Assembly: GCA_903824725.1 (NCBI GenBank)
Contig: CAIJXU010000064.1
Span: 1-64,000 of the forward strand
Length of the DNA: 64,000 nt
Reading direction: 5' to 3'
DNA from: an uncultured Bacteroidota bacterium
Lineage (GTDB): Bacteria; Bacteroidota; Bacteroidia; Chitinophagales; Chitinophagaceae
Below the pieces are notes generated by a model that did no database searches, was not told the origin of the DNA, and saw only the letters and a list, made by a program, of their open reading frames with translations. Positions 27,511 through 36,549 of the stretch are shown here, piece after piece. Both the position numbers and the translations under genes were made by a program. The first letter of the stretch is position 1. The number at the start of each line of letters is the position of its first letter.

Positions 27511-27549
27511 ATAATTATAGTACTATGTATTGCATAGTACTATAATTAT
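27511..27549. promoter_or_regulatory. Candidate PadR operator: 17-bp perfect inverted repeat
   Basis: ATAATTATAGTACTATG (27511..27527) and its exact reverse complement (27533..27549) flank a 5-bp spacer. Each arm also contains the self-complementary ATAGTACTAT, so there are two nested dyads side by side. The right arm occupies the space between the -33 TTG and the -7 box of the padR promoter. A bound dimer pair would block RNA polymerase, which fits autorepression. Confidence 0.65.
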
Positions 27550-27560
27550 GCTTAGCTTTG
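27530..27560 (+). promoter_or_regulatory. Promoter of the padR-pspC operon
   Basis: TTG (27530..27532), a 20-bp spacer and TAGCTTTG (27553..27560) match the Bacteroidota consensus exactly. Transcription should start near 27567, 12 nt before the ATG at 27579. It overlaps the inverted repeat at 27511..27549. Confidence 0.75.
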
Positions 27561-27578
27561 TGTTTTAATCTTATAATT

Positions 27579-27944
27579 ATGGATATTCAAAACACACAAA
27601 GTCAAATGCGCAAGGGTGTATTGGAGTTTTGCATATTGTCCATCATTCAACAAGGAGAAGTATATCCAAGTGATATTGTTGAGAAAATGAAACTGGCCAA
27701 TTTGCACATTCTAGAAGGAACCTTGTATCCTTTATTGACTCGTTTAAAAAATGCAGGCTTATTAAATTATCGTTGGGTAGAAAGTATTAGTGGGCCTCCT
27801 CGAAAATATTTTGTGATGACAGACGAAGGCAATGCCGCCTACAATGTTTTATTAAAAACATGGAATGAAATGGCCGATGCAGTGCAGCTTATTACAAATA
27901 ACGCAAATAATATTAACACACTAAAAGCAGATCAAGCTTTATAA
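27579..27944 (+). CDS. PadR family transcriptional regulator
   Basis: This 121-residue winged-helix protein starts MDIQNTQSQMRKGVLEFCILS. It has the PadR core: G.LEFCILSIIQQGEVYPSDIVEKM, then ILEGTLYPLLTRLKNAGLLNYRWVES and the wing GPPRKYFVMTDEGNAAY. The frame is open to a TTG at 27558, but the -7 box at 27553..27560 excludes that start. It is 10 bp upstream of the PspC protein gene, so the two form an operon. PadR-PspC pairs are common in Bacteroidota and are probably autoregulated through the palindrome in the promoter. The effector is unknown. Confidence 0.92.
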   Translation: MDIQNTQSQMRKGVLEFCILSIIQQGEVYPSDIVEKMKLANLHILEGTLYPLLTRLKNAGLLNYRWVESISGPPRKYFVMTDEGNAAYNVLLKTWNEMADAVQLITNNANNINTLKADQAL

Positions 27945-27954
27945 ATAAAAGACA

Positions 27955-30228
27955 ATGAAAAAAGTAATCAATATTAATTTTCAAGGACGCATTCTTCCCA
28001 TTGAGGAGTTTGCATATGAAATTTTAAAAAAATATATCGATAGTTTACGCGACTATTTTAAAAACGAAGAAGGTTGCGATGAAATTATAAATGATATCGA
28101 ATGTCGTATTGCAGAATTATGTGATGATCGTTTGAAAAAAGGAGCGCCATGCATTACCGAAGTGGATATAAATTTAATTATTACAAGTATTGGTCGTCCA
28201 GCTGATTTTGAAGCCCAGGATGGGTTTGAAGCAAGTTCATCTTCCAATACTTATTCTACTGAGGATACAATGGGGGGTAATTATTACGATAATGAGTCTA
28301 GCGACAAACAGCAAACTAAAAAATTATATCGAGACGAACATAATAAAGTATTAGGTGGCGTTTGTAGCGGTATTGCCAATTATTTTAATTTAGATCCACT
28401 TTTAGTAAGAATATTATGGATATTTTTAATCGGCGTGAATATTTTGGGGTATTTAATTTTATGGATTGCAGTACCTAGTACTTCTGTCAAGGAAGTGGGC
28501 GGTGTACGCAAACGTTTATTTAGAGACATAGAAAACAAATTGATTGGTGGCGTGAGTTCGGGCTTGGCAAAATATTTTAGTATTCAAGTTTGGATTGTGA
28601 GAATTTTATTTTTAATACCTTTTATACGCTTTGTAGCAAATTTTAGACACTTGCATTTATGGCAATTTTGGGATTCACCGGATTTCCCTAATTTATTAGA
28701 CATTACTTTTAGTCCAGGTGCTGTTTTTGTATATATTGTTTTGTGGTTGGTATTGCCCGAAGCTAAAACCAGCGCTGATAAATTAGAGATGGTAGGTGAA
28801 AAAGTGGATTTAAATAGTATCAAGAATACCATACAAGGTGATCTTGAAGGATTTGGAACGCGTGCTAAATCATGGGGTAGCGCTCAAAGATCAGCGCGTC
28901 GGGAAGCAAGGTCGGCCCGTCGTGATGAAAGATCAAATCGACGAAATGAAAACAAGGATGAAAACACAACTAATAATAGGAGTGACAACAGAGGTTGTTT
29001 TCACTTTGTTGGCAATATCATCACAATTTTAATCAAAGCCTTTGTTTACTTCATATTGGGCATCATTATAATTTCAGTACTTGCAGCTTTGTTTGGCTTA
29101 GGTGTGGCAGGAACCAGTTTATTACCACTTAGAAAATTTATTTTAGAAGATGGAGTACAAAATTGGTATGTCATAGGAGCTATTATTTTATTTATTTGGG
29201 TTCCAGTTATAGGTATTGTGACAGCCGTTGTGCGTAAACTAGCGGGCTTTAAAAAAGCGAATATATTAATTCGATCTAGCTTTTGGGCTTTATGGATTTT
29301 GGGTTGGGTTTGTATATTTTTGTTTTTTTCAAGTTTAAGTAAGTCATTTTCTAAGCATAATACTCCAGTTGAAAAAACAATAGCATTAACGAATGCAAAA
29401 TTGAATTTTTTAACGGTGACTTCAGAGCCTAAAATGAAGTACTATGAGGATCATTGGTTTGATCTTACTCCTTTTGAAAAGTATACAGATGAAGACACTT
29501 TTTATGTAAGAAATTTACGCATCCGAATAACACAATCTAAAACAGATAGTTTTGAAGTTAAAATAATAAAGCTAAGTAACGGAAGTACTAAGGAAGAAGC
29601 CAATCGACTTGCTAATAACATCAATTTTGACATCACTCAAAAAGACAGCGTTTTATTTTTAGATCGAGGTATTGGAATTAATAAAGGAGATAAATTTAGA
29701 AATCAACATGTTATTATGACTATTGCCGTTCCAATTGGGAAACGGATTAAGGTTACTAGCAAGGGATGGTCTCAAACGAATATTAATATTGACCATCGTG
29801 GCATGCGTTCAGAAACCATTGACCGATTAAGCTCAGATGATGATTGGTACAGCGGATGGGATAATGAATCCTTTAATTATGATCATGATGTAGTTTATTT
29901 AATGACAAGCACCGGCTTAGAAAAAATTGGCAGAGCAGATAGGGAAAACGATGAAGATGATAAAATTGAAATGTCGGACATTGATAATCAATTAAACGAA
30001 TTAAAATTAGAACGCCAGAGACTTGAAGGCGATTTGAAAAAATCAAGAGAACAAAAGCTGAAAGAATTGGAAAAAATTGATCGTGCATTAGAACAAAAAT
30101 CGAACGATCAAAAAGATAAAAAAGCGGTCACTAATAATACTTCAGTCTTACCTAATTTGAACAATGTGAGCAAAGTGGCAAACAAGTTTGGCGATTTGCA
30201 ATGGGTGATGGAAAGATTTGCTTATTAA
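27955..30228 (+). CDS. PspC domain membrane protein with two PspC units and C-terminal coiled coil
   Basis: This 757-residue protein starts with a soluble domain of about 100 residues. Two PspC domains follow: LYRDEHNKVLGGVCSGIANYF (about 124-144) and LFRDIENKLIGGVSSGLAKYF (about 183-203), each with membrane helices. An Arg-rich cytoplasmic linker (SARREARSARRDERSNRR, about 310-327) comes next, then four further hydrophobic segments. A C-terminal beta-rich region and a long charged coiled coil (DIDNQLNELKLERQRLEGDL onward, about 672-710) end the protein. PspC proteins are membrane sensors of envelope stress. It is co-transcribed with padR, and a terminator follows at 30264..30297. Confidence 0.85.
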   Translation: MKKVININFQGRILPIEEFAYEILKKYIDSLRDYFKNEEGCDEIINDIECRIAELCDDRLKKGAPCITEVDINLIITSIGRPADFEAQDGFEASSSSNTYSTEDTMGGNYYDNESSDKQQTKKLYRDEHNKVLGGVCSGIANYFNLDPLLVRILWIFLIGVNILGYLILWIAVPSTSVKEVGGVRKRLFRDIENKLIGGVSSGLAKYFSIQVWIVRILFLIPFIRFVANFRHLHLWQFWDSPDFPNLLDITFSPGAVFVYIVLWLVLPEAKTSADKLEMVGEKVDLNSIKNTIQGDLEGFGTRAKSWGSAQRSARREARSARRDERSNRRNENKDENTTNNRSDNRGCFHFVGNIITILIKAFVYFILGIIIISVLAALFGLGVAGTSLLPLRKFILEDGVQNWYVIGAIILFIWVPVIGIVTAVVRKLAGFKKANILIRSSFWALWILGWVCIFLFFSSLSKSFSKHNTPVEKTIALTNAKLNFLTVTSEPKMKYYEDHWFDLTPFEKYTDEDTFYVRNLRIRITQSKTDSFEVKIIKLSNGSTKEEANRLANNINFDITQKDSVLFLDRGIGINKGDKFRNQHVIMTIAVPIGKRIKVTSKGWSQTNINIDHRGMRSETIDRLSSDDDWYSGWDNESFNYDHDVVYLMTSTGLEKIGRADRENDEDDKIEMSDIDNQLNELKLERQRLEGDLKKSREQKLKELEKIDRALEQKSNDQKDKKAVTNNTSVLPNLNNVSKVANKFGDLQWVMERFAY

Positions 30229-30263
30229 AGCAGATAGTTGCTTTTTATAGTTTTTAAAATATT

Positions 30264-30297
30264 AACACCCTTCTCAAAAGAGGGGTGTTTTATTTTT
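30264..30297 (+). terminator. Rho-independent terminator of the padR-pspC operon
   Basis: AACACCC-TTCTC-AAAA-GAG-GGGTGTT folds into a stem (30264..30289) with a two-base bulge. It is followed by the T-rich TTTTATTTTT. Confidence 0.75.
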
Positions 30298-30323
30298 GCT
30301 ATATTTGACCAAATTAAATTCTG

Positions 30324-31418
30324 ATGAGCGAAGTTTTATCTACCCCCTTTACCCACAAACACATTGCTTTAGGTGCTAAGATGGCGCCCTTTGCAGGTTA
30401 TAATATGCCAATTAGTTATACCGGAATAAACGACGAACACGCTGCAGTGCGCAATGGGGTTGGTGTCTTTGATGTAAGTCATATGGGAGAGTTTGTTTTA
30501 AAAGGGGCCGATGCTTTGGACTTGATTCAACGTGTTACTTCAAATGATGCGTCCGTTTTAGAAGATGGTAAAGCACAGTATAGTTGTTTGCCTAATGCGA
30601 CTGGCGGCATTGTGGATGATTTGTTAGTTTACTGCGTTGAAAAAAATAAAGTGTACATGTTGGTGGTGAATGCTTCTAATATCGAAAAAGATTGGAACTG
30701 GATAGTACAACATAATACGAAAGGAGTAGAGATGCATAATATAAGTCCTAAAACAGCTTTGTTGGCAGTGCAAGGACCCAAGGCGGCGCAAATTCTACAA
30801 ACACTTACATCAATGGATGTAATGAATATTCCTTATTATAGTTTTTTAAAAGGGAAACTATTAGATATTGATAATGTTTTAATTAGTGCCACTGGTTATA
30901 CTGGAGCAGGAGGAGTAGAAATTTATTTTGAAGACATCAATGACAATGCCAATAAAATTTGGGATGCTTTGTTTGAAGCAGGATCCCCTTTTGGTATTAA
31001 GCCCATAGGTTTAGGCGCACGTGATACTTTAAGATTAGAAATGGGATTTTGTTTATATGGTAATGACATTGATGATACCACTAGCCCATTAGAAGCAGGA
31101 CTAGGTTGGATCACAAAATTTAATAAGGAATTTACCAATTCAACTGCATTGGCTGAACAAAAAGCAAATGGGGTAAGCAAAAAATTAATAGGTTTTGAAA
31201 TGATTGATCGTGGTATACCTAGACACTACTATATAATTAAAGATGCTGCTGGCAATGAAATTGGTTCTGTGACTTCAGGAACACAAGCTCCTAGTTTAAA
31301 CAAAGGCATTGGTCTTGGATATGTACAATCAGCTTATGCGAAATTAGACACCGACATTTATATTGATATTCGTAATACTTTAGTTAAAGCCAAGGTGGTC
31401 AAATTTCCTTTTAAATAA
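30324..31418 (+). CDS. gcvT: Aminomethyltransferase (glycine cleavage T protein)
   Basis: This 364-residue protein is the folate-dependent T protein. It takes the aminomethyl group from GcvH-lipoyl and produces 5,10-methylene-THF and ammonia. It starts with [26 protein letters not shown], and the family motifs [26 protein letters not shown] and [21 protein letters not shown] are intact. The C-terminal barrel contains [20 protein letters not shown]. It stands alone, far from gcvH (18499..18876). A TATATTTG box at 30300..30307 is a likely -7 element 16 bp upstream. Confidence 0.96.
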   Translation: MSEVLSTPFTHKHIALGAKMAPFAGYNMPISYTGINDEHAAVRNGVGVFDVSHMGEFVLKGADALDLIQRVTSNDASVLEDGKAQYSCLPNATGGIVDDLLVYCVEKNKVYMLVVNASNIEKDWNWIVQHNTKGVEMHNISPKTALLAVQGPKAAQILQTLTSMDVMNIPYYSFLKGKLLDIDNVLISATGYTGAGGVEIYFEDINDNANKIWDALFEAGSPFGIKPIGLGARDTLRLEMGFCLYGNDIDDTTSPLEAGLGWITKFNKEFTNSTALAEQKANGVSKKLIGFEMIDRGIPRHYYIIKDAAGNEIGSVTSGTQAPSLNKGIGLGYVQSAYAKLDTDIYIDIRNTLVKAKVVKFPFK

Positions 31419-31529
31419 AAGCAGGTTTTAAATCGATTCCCTTTATTTGTACCTGTATTTAAGCGAATAAATACTGTCAATTGGTATTCATAGTAATTGC
31501 ATTTTTGTTTCTCAACAAAACAAAGCGAA

Positions 31530-31877
31530 ATGAAAGCAATTAAAAATCGAGTACAGTTAATGGGTTACTTAGGAGCAGATCCCGAAATTAAAATTTTTGA
31601 TGAAACAAAAAAACTAGCCAATATCAGGTTAGCAGTGAATGATCGCTACAAAAATGCCAAAGGTGAATGGGTAGATGAAACTCAATGGTTTAATTTAGTG
31701 GCTTGGTCCAAATTGGCAGTGTACGCCGAAAAATTTTTAAAAAAAGGCATTGAGGTCGCTGTAGAAGGTAGATTGATGAACAAATCCTATACCGACAAAA
31801 ATGCAGTGAAACGAGTAAGTACAGACATCTACATTTCAGAAATTTTAATTTTAACCAAGAAAAAAGAGCTTGTATAA
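31530..31877 (+). CDS. ssb: Single-stranded DNA-binding protein, short form
   Basis: This 115-residue protein consists only of an OB fold: MKAIKNRVQLMGYLGADPEIK, then NIRLAVNDRYKNAKGEWVDETQWFNLVAWSKLA and the KGIEVAVEGRLMNKSYTDKN loop. It stops at ILTKKKELV. It has no Gly/Pro-rich linker and no acidic DDIPF-type tip that normally recruits partner proteins. The frame is open to 31497, but the Met at 31530 is the conserved start. It may be a second SSB, with the full-length one elsewhere. The comB promoter overlaps its last codons. Confidence 0.88.
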   Translation: MKAIKNRVQLMGYLGADPEIKIFDETKKLANIRLAVNDRYKNAKGEWVDETQWFNLVAWSKLAVYAEKFLKKGIEVAVEGRLMNKSYTDKNAVKRVSTDIYISEILILTKKKELV

Positions 31878-31900
31878 ACTTCCCGCATTTTGTATATTTG
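31870..31900 (+). promoter_or_regulatory. Promoter of comB, giving a nearly leaderless transcript
   Basis: TTG (31870..31872), 20 bp and TATATTTG (31893..31900) are an exact match to the Bacteroidota consensus. The expected start of transcription is within 1-3 nt of the ATG at 31908. The -33 element overlaps the end of ssb. Confidence 0.7.
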
Positions 31901-31907
31901 TGCTCCT

Positions 31908-32642
31908 ATGGCGCAAAAAAAATCCAAACCAAGTATACATACTGTTTTAACTCCTCAGTTGCTAGACTTGTATGAAATAAAAGATAGTATCGTAGTCATT
32001 ATTGATGTGTTCAGAGCAACCTCTACGATGGCCACCGCTTTATATAATGGCGCAAGAAAAATCATACCAGTTGACTCACCTGAATTATGTATTGAAATGG
32101 GTAAGCAAACTGGAGGAGTTACTGCAGGGGAGAGAGATGGTAAAATCATACCTGGATTATCTTATGGTAATTCACCATCGGAATATCCTAGGTCTTTTAT
32201 TGAAAATAAAATTTTAGTGATTACCACGACCAATGGCACTAAATTATTACATATGGCTTTAAAGCAAGGGGCTAAGGATATCATCACTGGGTCCTTCCCT
32301 AATTTTTCAGCTGTTGCCAACTATCTTAAAGAACAAGGCGTTCCAGTTATATTAGCTTGTTCCGGTTGGAAGAATAGATTCAATATTGAGGATACTTTAT
32401 TTGCAGGAGCAATCATTGAAGCACTCAAAGATGATTTTACCATTCATTGTGACAGTAGCTTGATGGCAAATCAATTGTATTGTCAGCATAAGGATGATTT
32501 AGCCCAATACATTCAAACCACCACCCATTGGCATCGTTTAGCCGCTTATGGCTTGGAACAAGATATGTTGTATTGTATTTCGATAGATTCTGCCCCTTCT
32601 ATACCTATTTATAAAGAGGGTGCCTTAGTAAACGGACTATAA
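31908..32642 (+). CDS. comB: 2-phosphosulfolactate phosphatase-like protein (ComB family)
   Basis: This 244-residue protein matches the ComB family: VVIIDVFRATSTMATALYNGA near the start, GERDGKIIPGLSYGNSPSEY, VITTTNGTKLL, ACSGWKNRFNIEDTLFAGAII, and the C-terminal D..YCISID. ComB dephosphorylates 2-phosphosulfolactate in coenzyme M synthesis in methanogens, but bacteria carry it without the rest of that pathway. In Bacteroidota its true substrate is uncertain; sulfonate or sulfonolipid metabolism is a guess. The start at 31908 is fixed by the promoter; the in-frame 31890 codon lies upstream of the -7 box. Confidence 0.82.
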   Translation: MAQKKSKPSIHTVLTPQLLDLYEIKDSIVVIIDVFRATSTMATALYNGARKIIPVDSPELCIEMGKQTGGVTAGERDGKIIPGLSYGNSPSEYPRSFIENKILVITTTNGTKLLHMALKQGAKDIITGSFPNFSAVANYLKEQGVPVILACSGWKNRFNIEDTLFAGAIIEALKDDFTIHCDSSLMANQLYCQHKDDLAQYIQTTTHWHRLAAYGLEQDMLYCISIDSAPSIPIYKEGALVNGL

Positions 32643-32672
32643 TTCATTCATTTTCAGCTATTTTATGAAATT

Positions 32673-32690
32673 GGGCTATGAATATAGCCC
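32673..32690. repeat. Inverted repeat upstream of the SNF2 helicase gene
   Basis: GGGCTAT-GAAT-ATAGCCC is a perfect 7-bp dyad between comB and the helicase gene, just upstream of a TACATTTG -7-like box (32700..32707). There is no T-tract after it, so it is an operator candidate rather than a terminator. A second small hairpin, CCCTT/AAGGG, sits in the leader at about 32716..32729. Confidence 0.4.
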
Positions 32691-32742
32691 GCAAAGCCCT
32701 ACATTTGCAGATTGCCCTTTTTGAAGGGTTATTTGTATAATT

Positions 32743-35700
32743 ATGGCATTACCCTATTTAGTTAAACACATTTATAGTTACGGCACCGAAGAGGTGATTC
32801 GTAGAGGCAAGAAAATTTTTGCCTTAAAAAATATTGAGTTGGTCAAATTTGATCCTTTAATAGGAAGCATCCATTGCAGGGTCAAAGATGATGGCTACAC
32901 TACTTACTATAAAGTCACTATTGAAAATTTTAAAAATCCAGCTACCTTATCATTAAGGTGTGGATGTCCTTATAATTTATCGGAGGTATGTCGACATAAA
33001 GCAGCTGCCTTATTTTATATACAGGATTTACTTGATAAGAATTTGTTGGATTACAAACCAGCTTCTTATAATACCTCACATACTCAGCTAAGAGCTAAAA
33101 TTTTAGACCTTAAAACGATTCGAATGCTTTGTTCAAAAGCCACTTTCGAAAAGGCTGAAACTACCTTAAAGTCCATACGACCTCATATTGTTTCAAGTGA
33201 AAATGAGCGAGTGGTAGCAGAAATGGATATGGCGGGCAAAACTCATCATATCATCATTCAAAAAAATGAAGAAAGATTTTTTGATACTTCTTGCGACTGC
33301 TTATCTGAAACAGAATATCCGTTATGTATACATAAGACCGTTTTGTTGTTACAATTGTTTCAATTAAAAGGGGCTGATTATTTTGAGACCATTCGAAATT
33401 GGGATCGAGAAAAAAATAAATTATTAGCCCTATATGGTTATAGTTTAGAGGATAATACCAAGGATAAATTTGAATTTATTTATCATGATGGTAAACCATT
33501 TTTAAAAGTATTGGATGCCGGCATCAAAAAAATAAATGAAGAACGAAAATCCTCTTTCAAACGGCCCATGGGAAATGATTGGGATATTGAAGAAATAGAT
33601 GAAACCAAAGTACAGCCTCAAAAAACCATTGAGCGCCTTGGGCTTGTCATGCAACACCATCCTACCGAATATCCTTATATCAATTTTAATGTGATTAAGG
33701 GTGAAGTGAATGAAGATGGGACTTCTTATGTAGGTAAGGTTGAAAAATTAGACATTGCAAAATTTGTAATTCCAGATGAAATAAAAGAAGAAGATAAATT
33801 ACTACTTCAATTGGTTCGCAAATTACAGCCAGCAGAACTGACGAAGTATTTAAATAAAAATTCTCCTTTTGGTCAATTATGGGATAATATCATTCATACA
33901 GAAGAATCTAATTTACCAGAGGATACAAAGGGCCATATTCAGGAATATCTACATCCTAAAATTGAAAAATTATGGAAGGATTTATCTGAACATCCTTTTA
34001 GCTTTTTTATTCCGCATAATAAACCATTCACCACAGCTAATTTGCAAAAAGCGGAATTGGTTTTTTCAAATATCCAACCTTGTTTCAAAGTAGAAAGAGA
34101 ATCCGACCGATATATTGTATATGCACAAGTGAATTTACCAGATGGTAAAGTTCCTATTGAAGACAATCACGCTAAATCGCATTATATTTTTCAGCACCAG
34201 CATCAATTTTTTTGTTGGAAAACGAAAGAGGATTTGATTTGGATTGAGCAATTTTTACCTACCGGTTACCATGAAGTTAAATTTGACCAATGGCCTAATT
34301 ACTTACAATCTACATTGTTGCCTTTGTCTAAATTATTTAAAGTAGAACTAGACAATGTTGCACAAGAGAAAGTAAAAGGAGTAAAGCCCACACTTCAAAT
34401 TTTATTAAAAGAGGAGCAGCAATATTTACATTTTGAACCCTTGTTTGTATACAATGATATCATTGTTCAAAAGGACGATGGGCCTTCCGTCATTCAACAA
34501 GTGGGAGATAAGATTATCATTTTAGAAAGAGAACTAGCCGCAGAAAGGACATTAGTGAATGAGATAGAGCAATTACACTCCGGTTTTGTTCGATTTAATG
34601 AAGGGAATGTATTGTCATTAAAAGGAGCGGAGGTTTTAAAAAATAATTGGCTGTTTCTTTTCATGGACACATTACGTGAAAAACAAATTCCATTATTTGG
34701 TACCGAATATTTAAAGCAATTTAAATTCAATACAGCAAAGCCATCCACTCGTTTATACATTAGTAGTAATACGGATTGGTTTGACGCCAAAGTTGAAATT
34801 TCCTTCGGTGATCAAAAAGTGTCTATACAGGATATTAAAAATATGTTGTCGAACAAACAACAATTTATTCCTTTAAAAGATGGCAGCTTAGGCGTCCTTC
34901 CCGAAAAATGGCTCAATAAGTATTCCTTATTATTTAAAGTAGGAGAAGGAAAAACAGACAATCTTAAATTAAGTAAATATCATTTCTCCATCCTTGATGA
35001 ATTATACCAACAAAGAGACGAGGAAGAATTAATATTTCAATTAGAAGGCAAGTACGAAAAAATTAGAGAGCGATACGCGATAACGGATATTGCACCACCA
35101 GCACACTTAATGCCCATACTTAGGCCTTATCAGGTGAGCGGATTTCAGTGGTTAAATTATTTACATGATGTACAATGGGGTGGTATATTAGCCGATGATA
35201 TGGGATTGGGTAAAACCATTCAAACCTTATCTTTCTTGCAACATTTAAAGGAAAAGAATGGTAAGTTGGTTGCCTTAGTAGTATGTCCAACAACTCTTTT
35301 GTTTAACTGGCAGAATGAATTAAAAAAATTCACACCTAGTTTAACTTATCAAATCCATCATGGCGGGACCAGAAGCCGTAAGCAAATTTTAAATGAGAAT
35401 ATCGAAGTCATCATTACTACTTATGGCACGCTCAGAAGTGATATTAAAATGTTTATCGAAGTTGATTTTGATTATGTGATATTAGATGAAAGCCAGGCCA
35501 TTAAAAATCCTTCAAGTAAAGTAACCAAGGCCGCTTGTTTATTAAAAGCAAAAAATAAATTGTGTTTAAGTGGTACCCCATTGCAAAACAATACATTTGA
35601 TATTTATGCTCAAATGAATTTTTTAAACCCAGGCATGTTAGGTACCATCGAATATTTTAAGCATAATTTTTCGATGCCGATTGATAAATTTGATGAGAAG

Positions 35701-36504
35701 GAGCAAAAAGAGCATTTAAGAAAATCGGTTTTCCCTTTTATATTGAGACGTACTAAAGAGCAAGTGGCAAAGGATTTACCTGAAAAGCAAGAAATGGTAT
35801 TGTATTGCGAAATGGGTGACGAGCAAAGAAAAATTTATGAAGCTTATCGAAATGATTATAGAGATAAATTGATTGGAATGGTGGAAGAAAAAGGCATTCA
35901 AAAATCACAATTATCTATTTTGCAAGGCTTAATGAAATTGCGCCAAATTTGCGATAGCCCTGCGATTTTAAAAGAAGAAAATTATCCAAATGCTTCAGTG
36001 AAGTTGGATGAATTAACCCGTGAGATTGCCGAAAATATTGGTGGTCACAAAGCATTGGTCTTTTCTCAATTTTTAGGTATGCTGGGATTAATCAAGGAGC
36101 AATTGACCAAAATGGGAATTGATTATGAATATTTTGATGGAAGCAGCACCATTCAGGAAAGAGAAAGAGCTATTGAGCGTTTTCAAAATGATGATAACTG
36201 TAGGGTATTTTTAATTTCTTTAAAAGCAGGTGGTGTGGGGTTGAACTTAACAGCTGCCGACTATGTTTATATTGTGGATCCTTGGTGGAATCCTGCAGTA
36301 GAACAACAAGCCATAGATCGCACCCATCGTATTGGTCAAACAAAAAACATTTTTGCGTATCGTATGATATGTAATGATACTGTCGAAGATAAAATTTTGA
36401 AATTGCAAGATCGTAAAAGATCCTTAGCCAAAGACTTAATTTCGGATGAGGAAGGATTTGTAAAATCTTTATCCAAAGATGATATTGCCTACTTATTTAG
36501 TTAG
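32743..36504 (+). CDS. SNF2 family DEAD/DEAH-box helicase with N-terminal SWIM zinc finger
   Basis: This 1253-residue protein is a Swi2/Snf2 ATPase. A SWIM-type zinc finger lies near residues 85-105 (LRCGCPYNLSEVCRHKAAALF, CxC...CxH). A second, weaker SWIM-like unit (CDCLSETEYPLCIHKT) lies near 185. A long middle region follows. The ATPase core starts near residue 790: GGILADDMGLGKTIQTLSFLQ (Walker A), YVILDESQAIKN (DEAH-like), LSGTPLQNN, VFSQFLGMLG, SLKAGGVGLNLTAADYVYIVDPWWNPAVEQQAIDRTHRIGQ. It likely remodels protein-DNA or RNA polymerase complexes; the specific role is unknown. It is monocistronic. Confidence 0.93.
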   Translation: MALPYLVKHIYSYGTEEVIRRGKKIFALKNIELVKFDPLIGSIHCRVKDDGYTTYYKVTIENFKNPATLSLRCGCPYNLSEVCRHKAAALFYIQDLLDKNLLDYKPASYNTSHTQLRAKILDLKTIRMLCSKATFEKAETTLKSIRPHIVSSENERVVAEMDMAGKTHHIIIQKNEERFFDTSCDCLSETEYPLCIHKTVLLLQLFQLKGADYFETIRNWDREKNKLLALYGYSLEDNTKDKFEFIYHDGKPFLKVLDAGIKKINEERKSSFKRPMGNDWDIEEIDETKVQPQKTIERLGLVMQHHPTEYPYINFNVIKGEVNEDGTSYVGKVEKLDIAKFVIPDEIKEEDKLLLQLVRKLQPAELTKYLNKNSPFGQLWDNIIHTEESNLPEDTKGHIQEYLHPKIEKLWKDLSEHPFSFFIPHNKPFTTANLQKAELVFSNIQPCFKVERESDRYIVYAQVNLPDGKVPIEDNHAKSHYIFQHQHQFFCWKTKEDLIWIEQFLPTGYHEVKFDQWPNYLQSTLLPLSKLFKVELDNVAQEKVKGVKPTLQILLKEEQQYLHFEPLFVYNDIIVQKDDGPSVIQQVGDKIIILERELAAERTLVNEIEQLHSGFVRFNEGNVLSLKGAEVLKNNWLFLFMDTLREKQIPLFGTEYLKQFKFNTAKPSTRLYISSNTDWFDAKVEISFGDQKVSIQDIKNMLSNKQQFIPLKDGSLGVLPEKWLNKYSLLFKVGEGKTDNLKLSKYHFSILDELYQQRDEEELIFQLEGKYEKIRERYAITDIAPPAHLMPILRPYQVSGFQWLNYLHDVQWGGILADDMGLGKTIQTLSFLQHLKEKNGKLVALVVCPTTLLFNWQNELKKFTPSLTYQIHHGGTRSRKQILNENIEVIITTYGTLRSDIKMFIEVDFDYVILDESQAIKNPSSKVTKAACLLKAKNKLCLSGTPLQNNTFDIYAQMNFLNPGMLGTIEYFKHNFSMPIDKFDEKEQKEHLRKSVFPFILRRTKEQVAKDLPEKQEMVLYCEMGDEQRKIYEAYRNDYRDKLIGMVEEKGIQKSQLSILQGLMKLRQICDSPAILKEENYPNASVKLDELTREIAENIGGHKALVFSQFLGMLGLIKEQLTKMGIDYEYFDGSSTIQERERAIERFQNDDNCRVFLISLKAGGVGLNLTAADYVYIVDPWWNPAVEQQAIDRTHRIGQTKNIFAYRMICNDTVEDKILKLQDRKRSLAKDLISDEEGFVKSLSKDDIAYLFS

Positions 36505-36549
36505 CAACTCCACCTACTTTTTTATTATATTTAGAGTGTTAAACTTTAG

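Noticed and set aside
30229-30323. Glycine riboswitch before gcvT
   Set aside because: The gap is 95 bp, mostly a terminator of the previous operon; no tandem glycine aptamer pattern is present.
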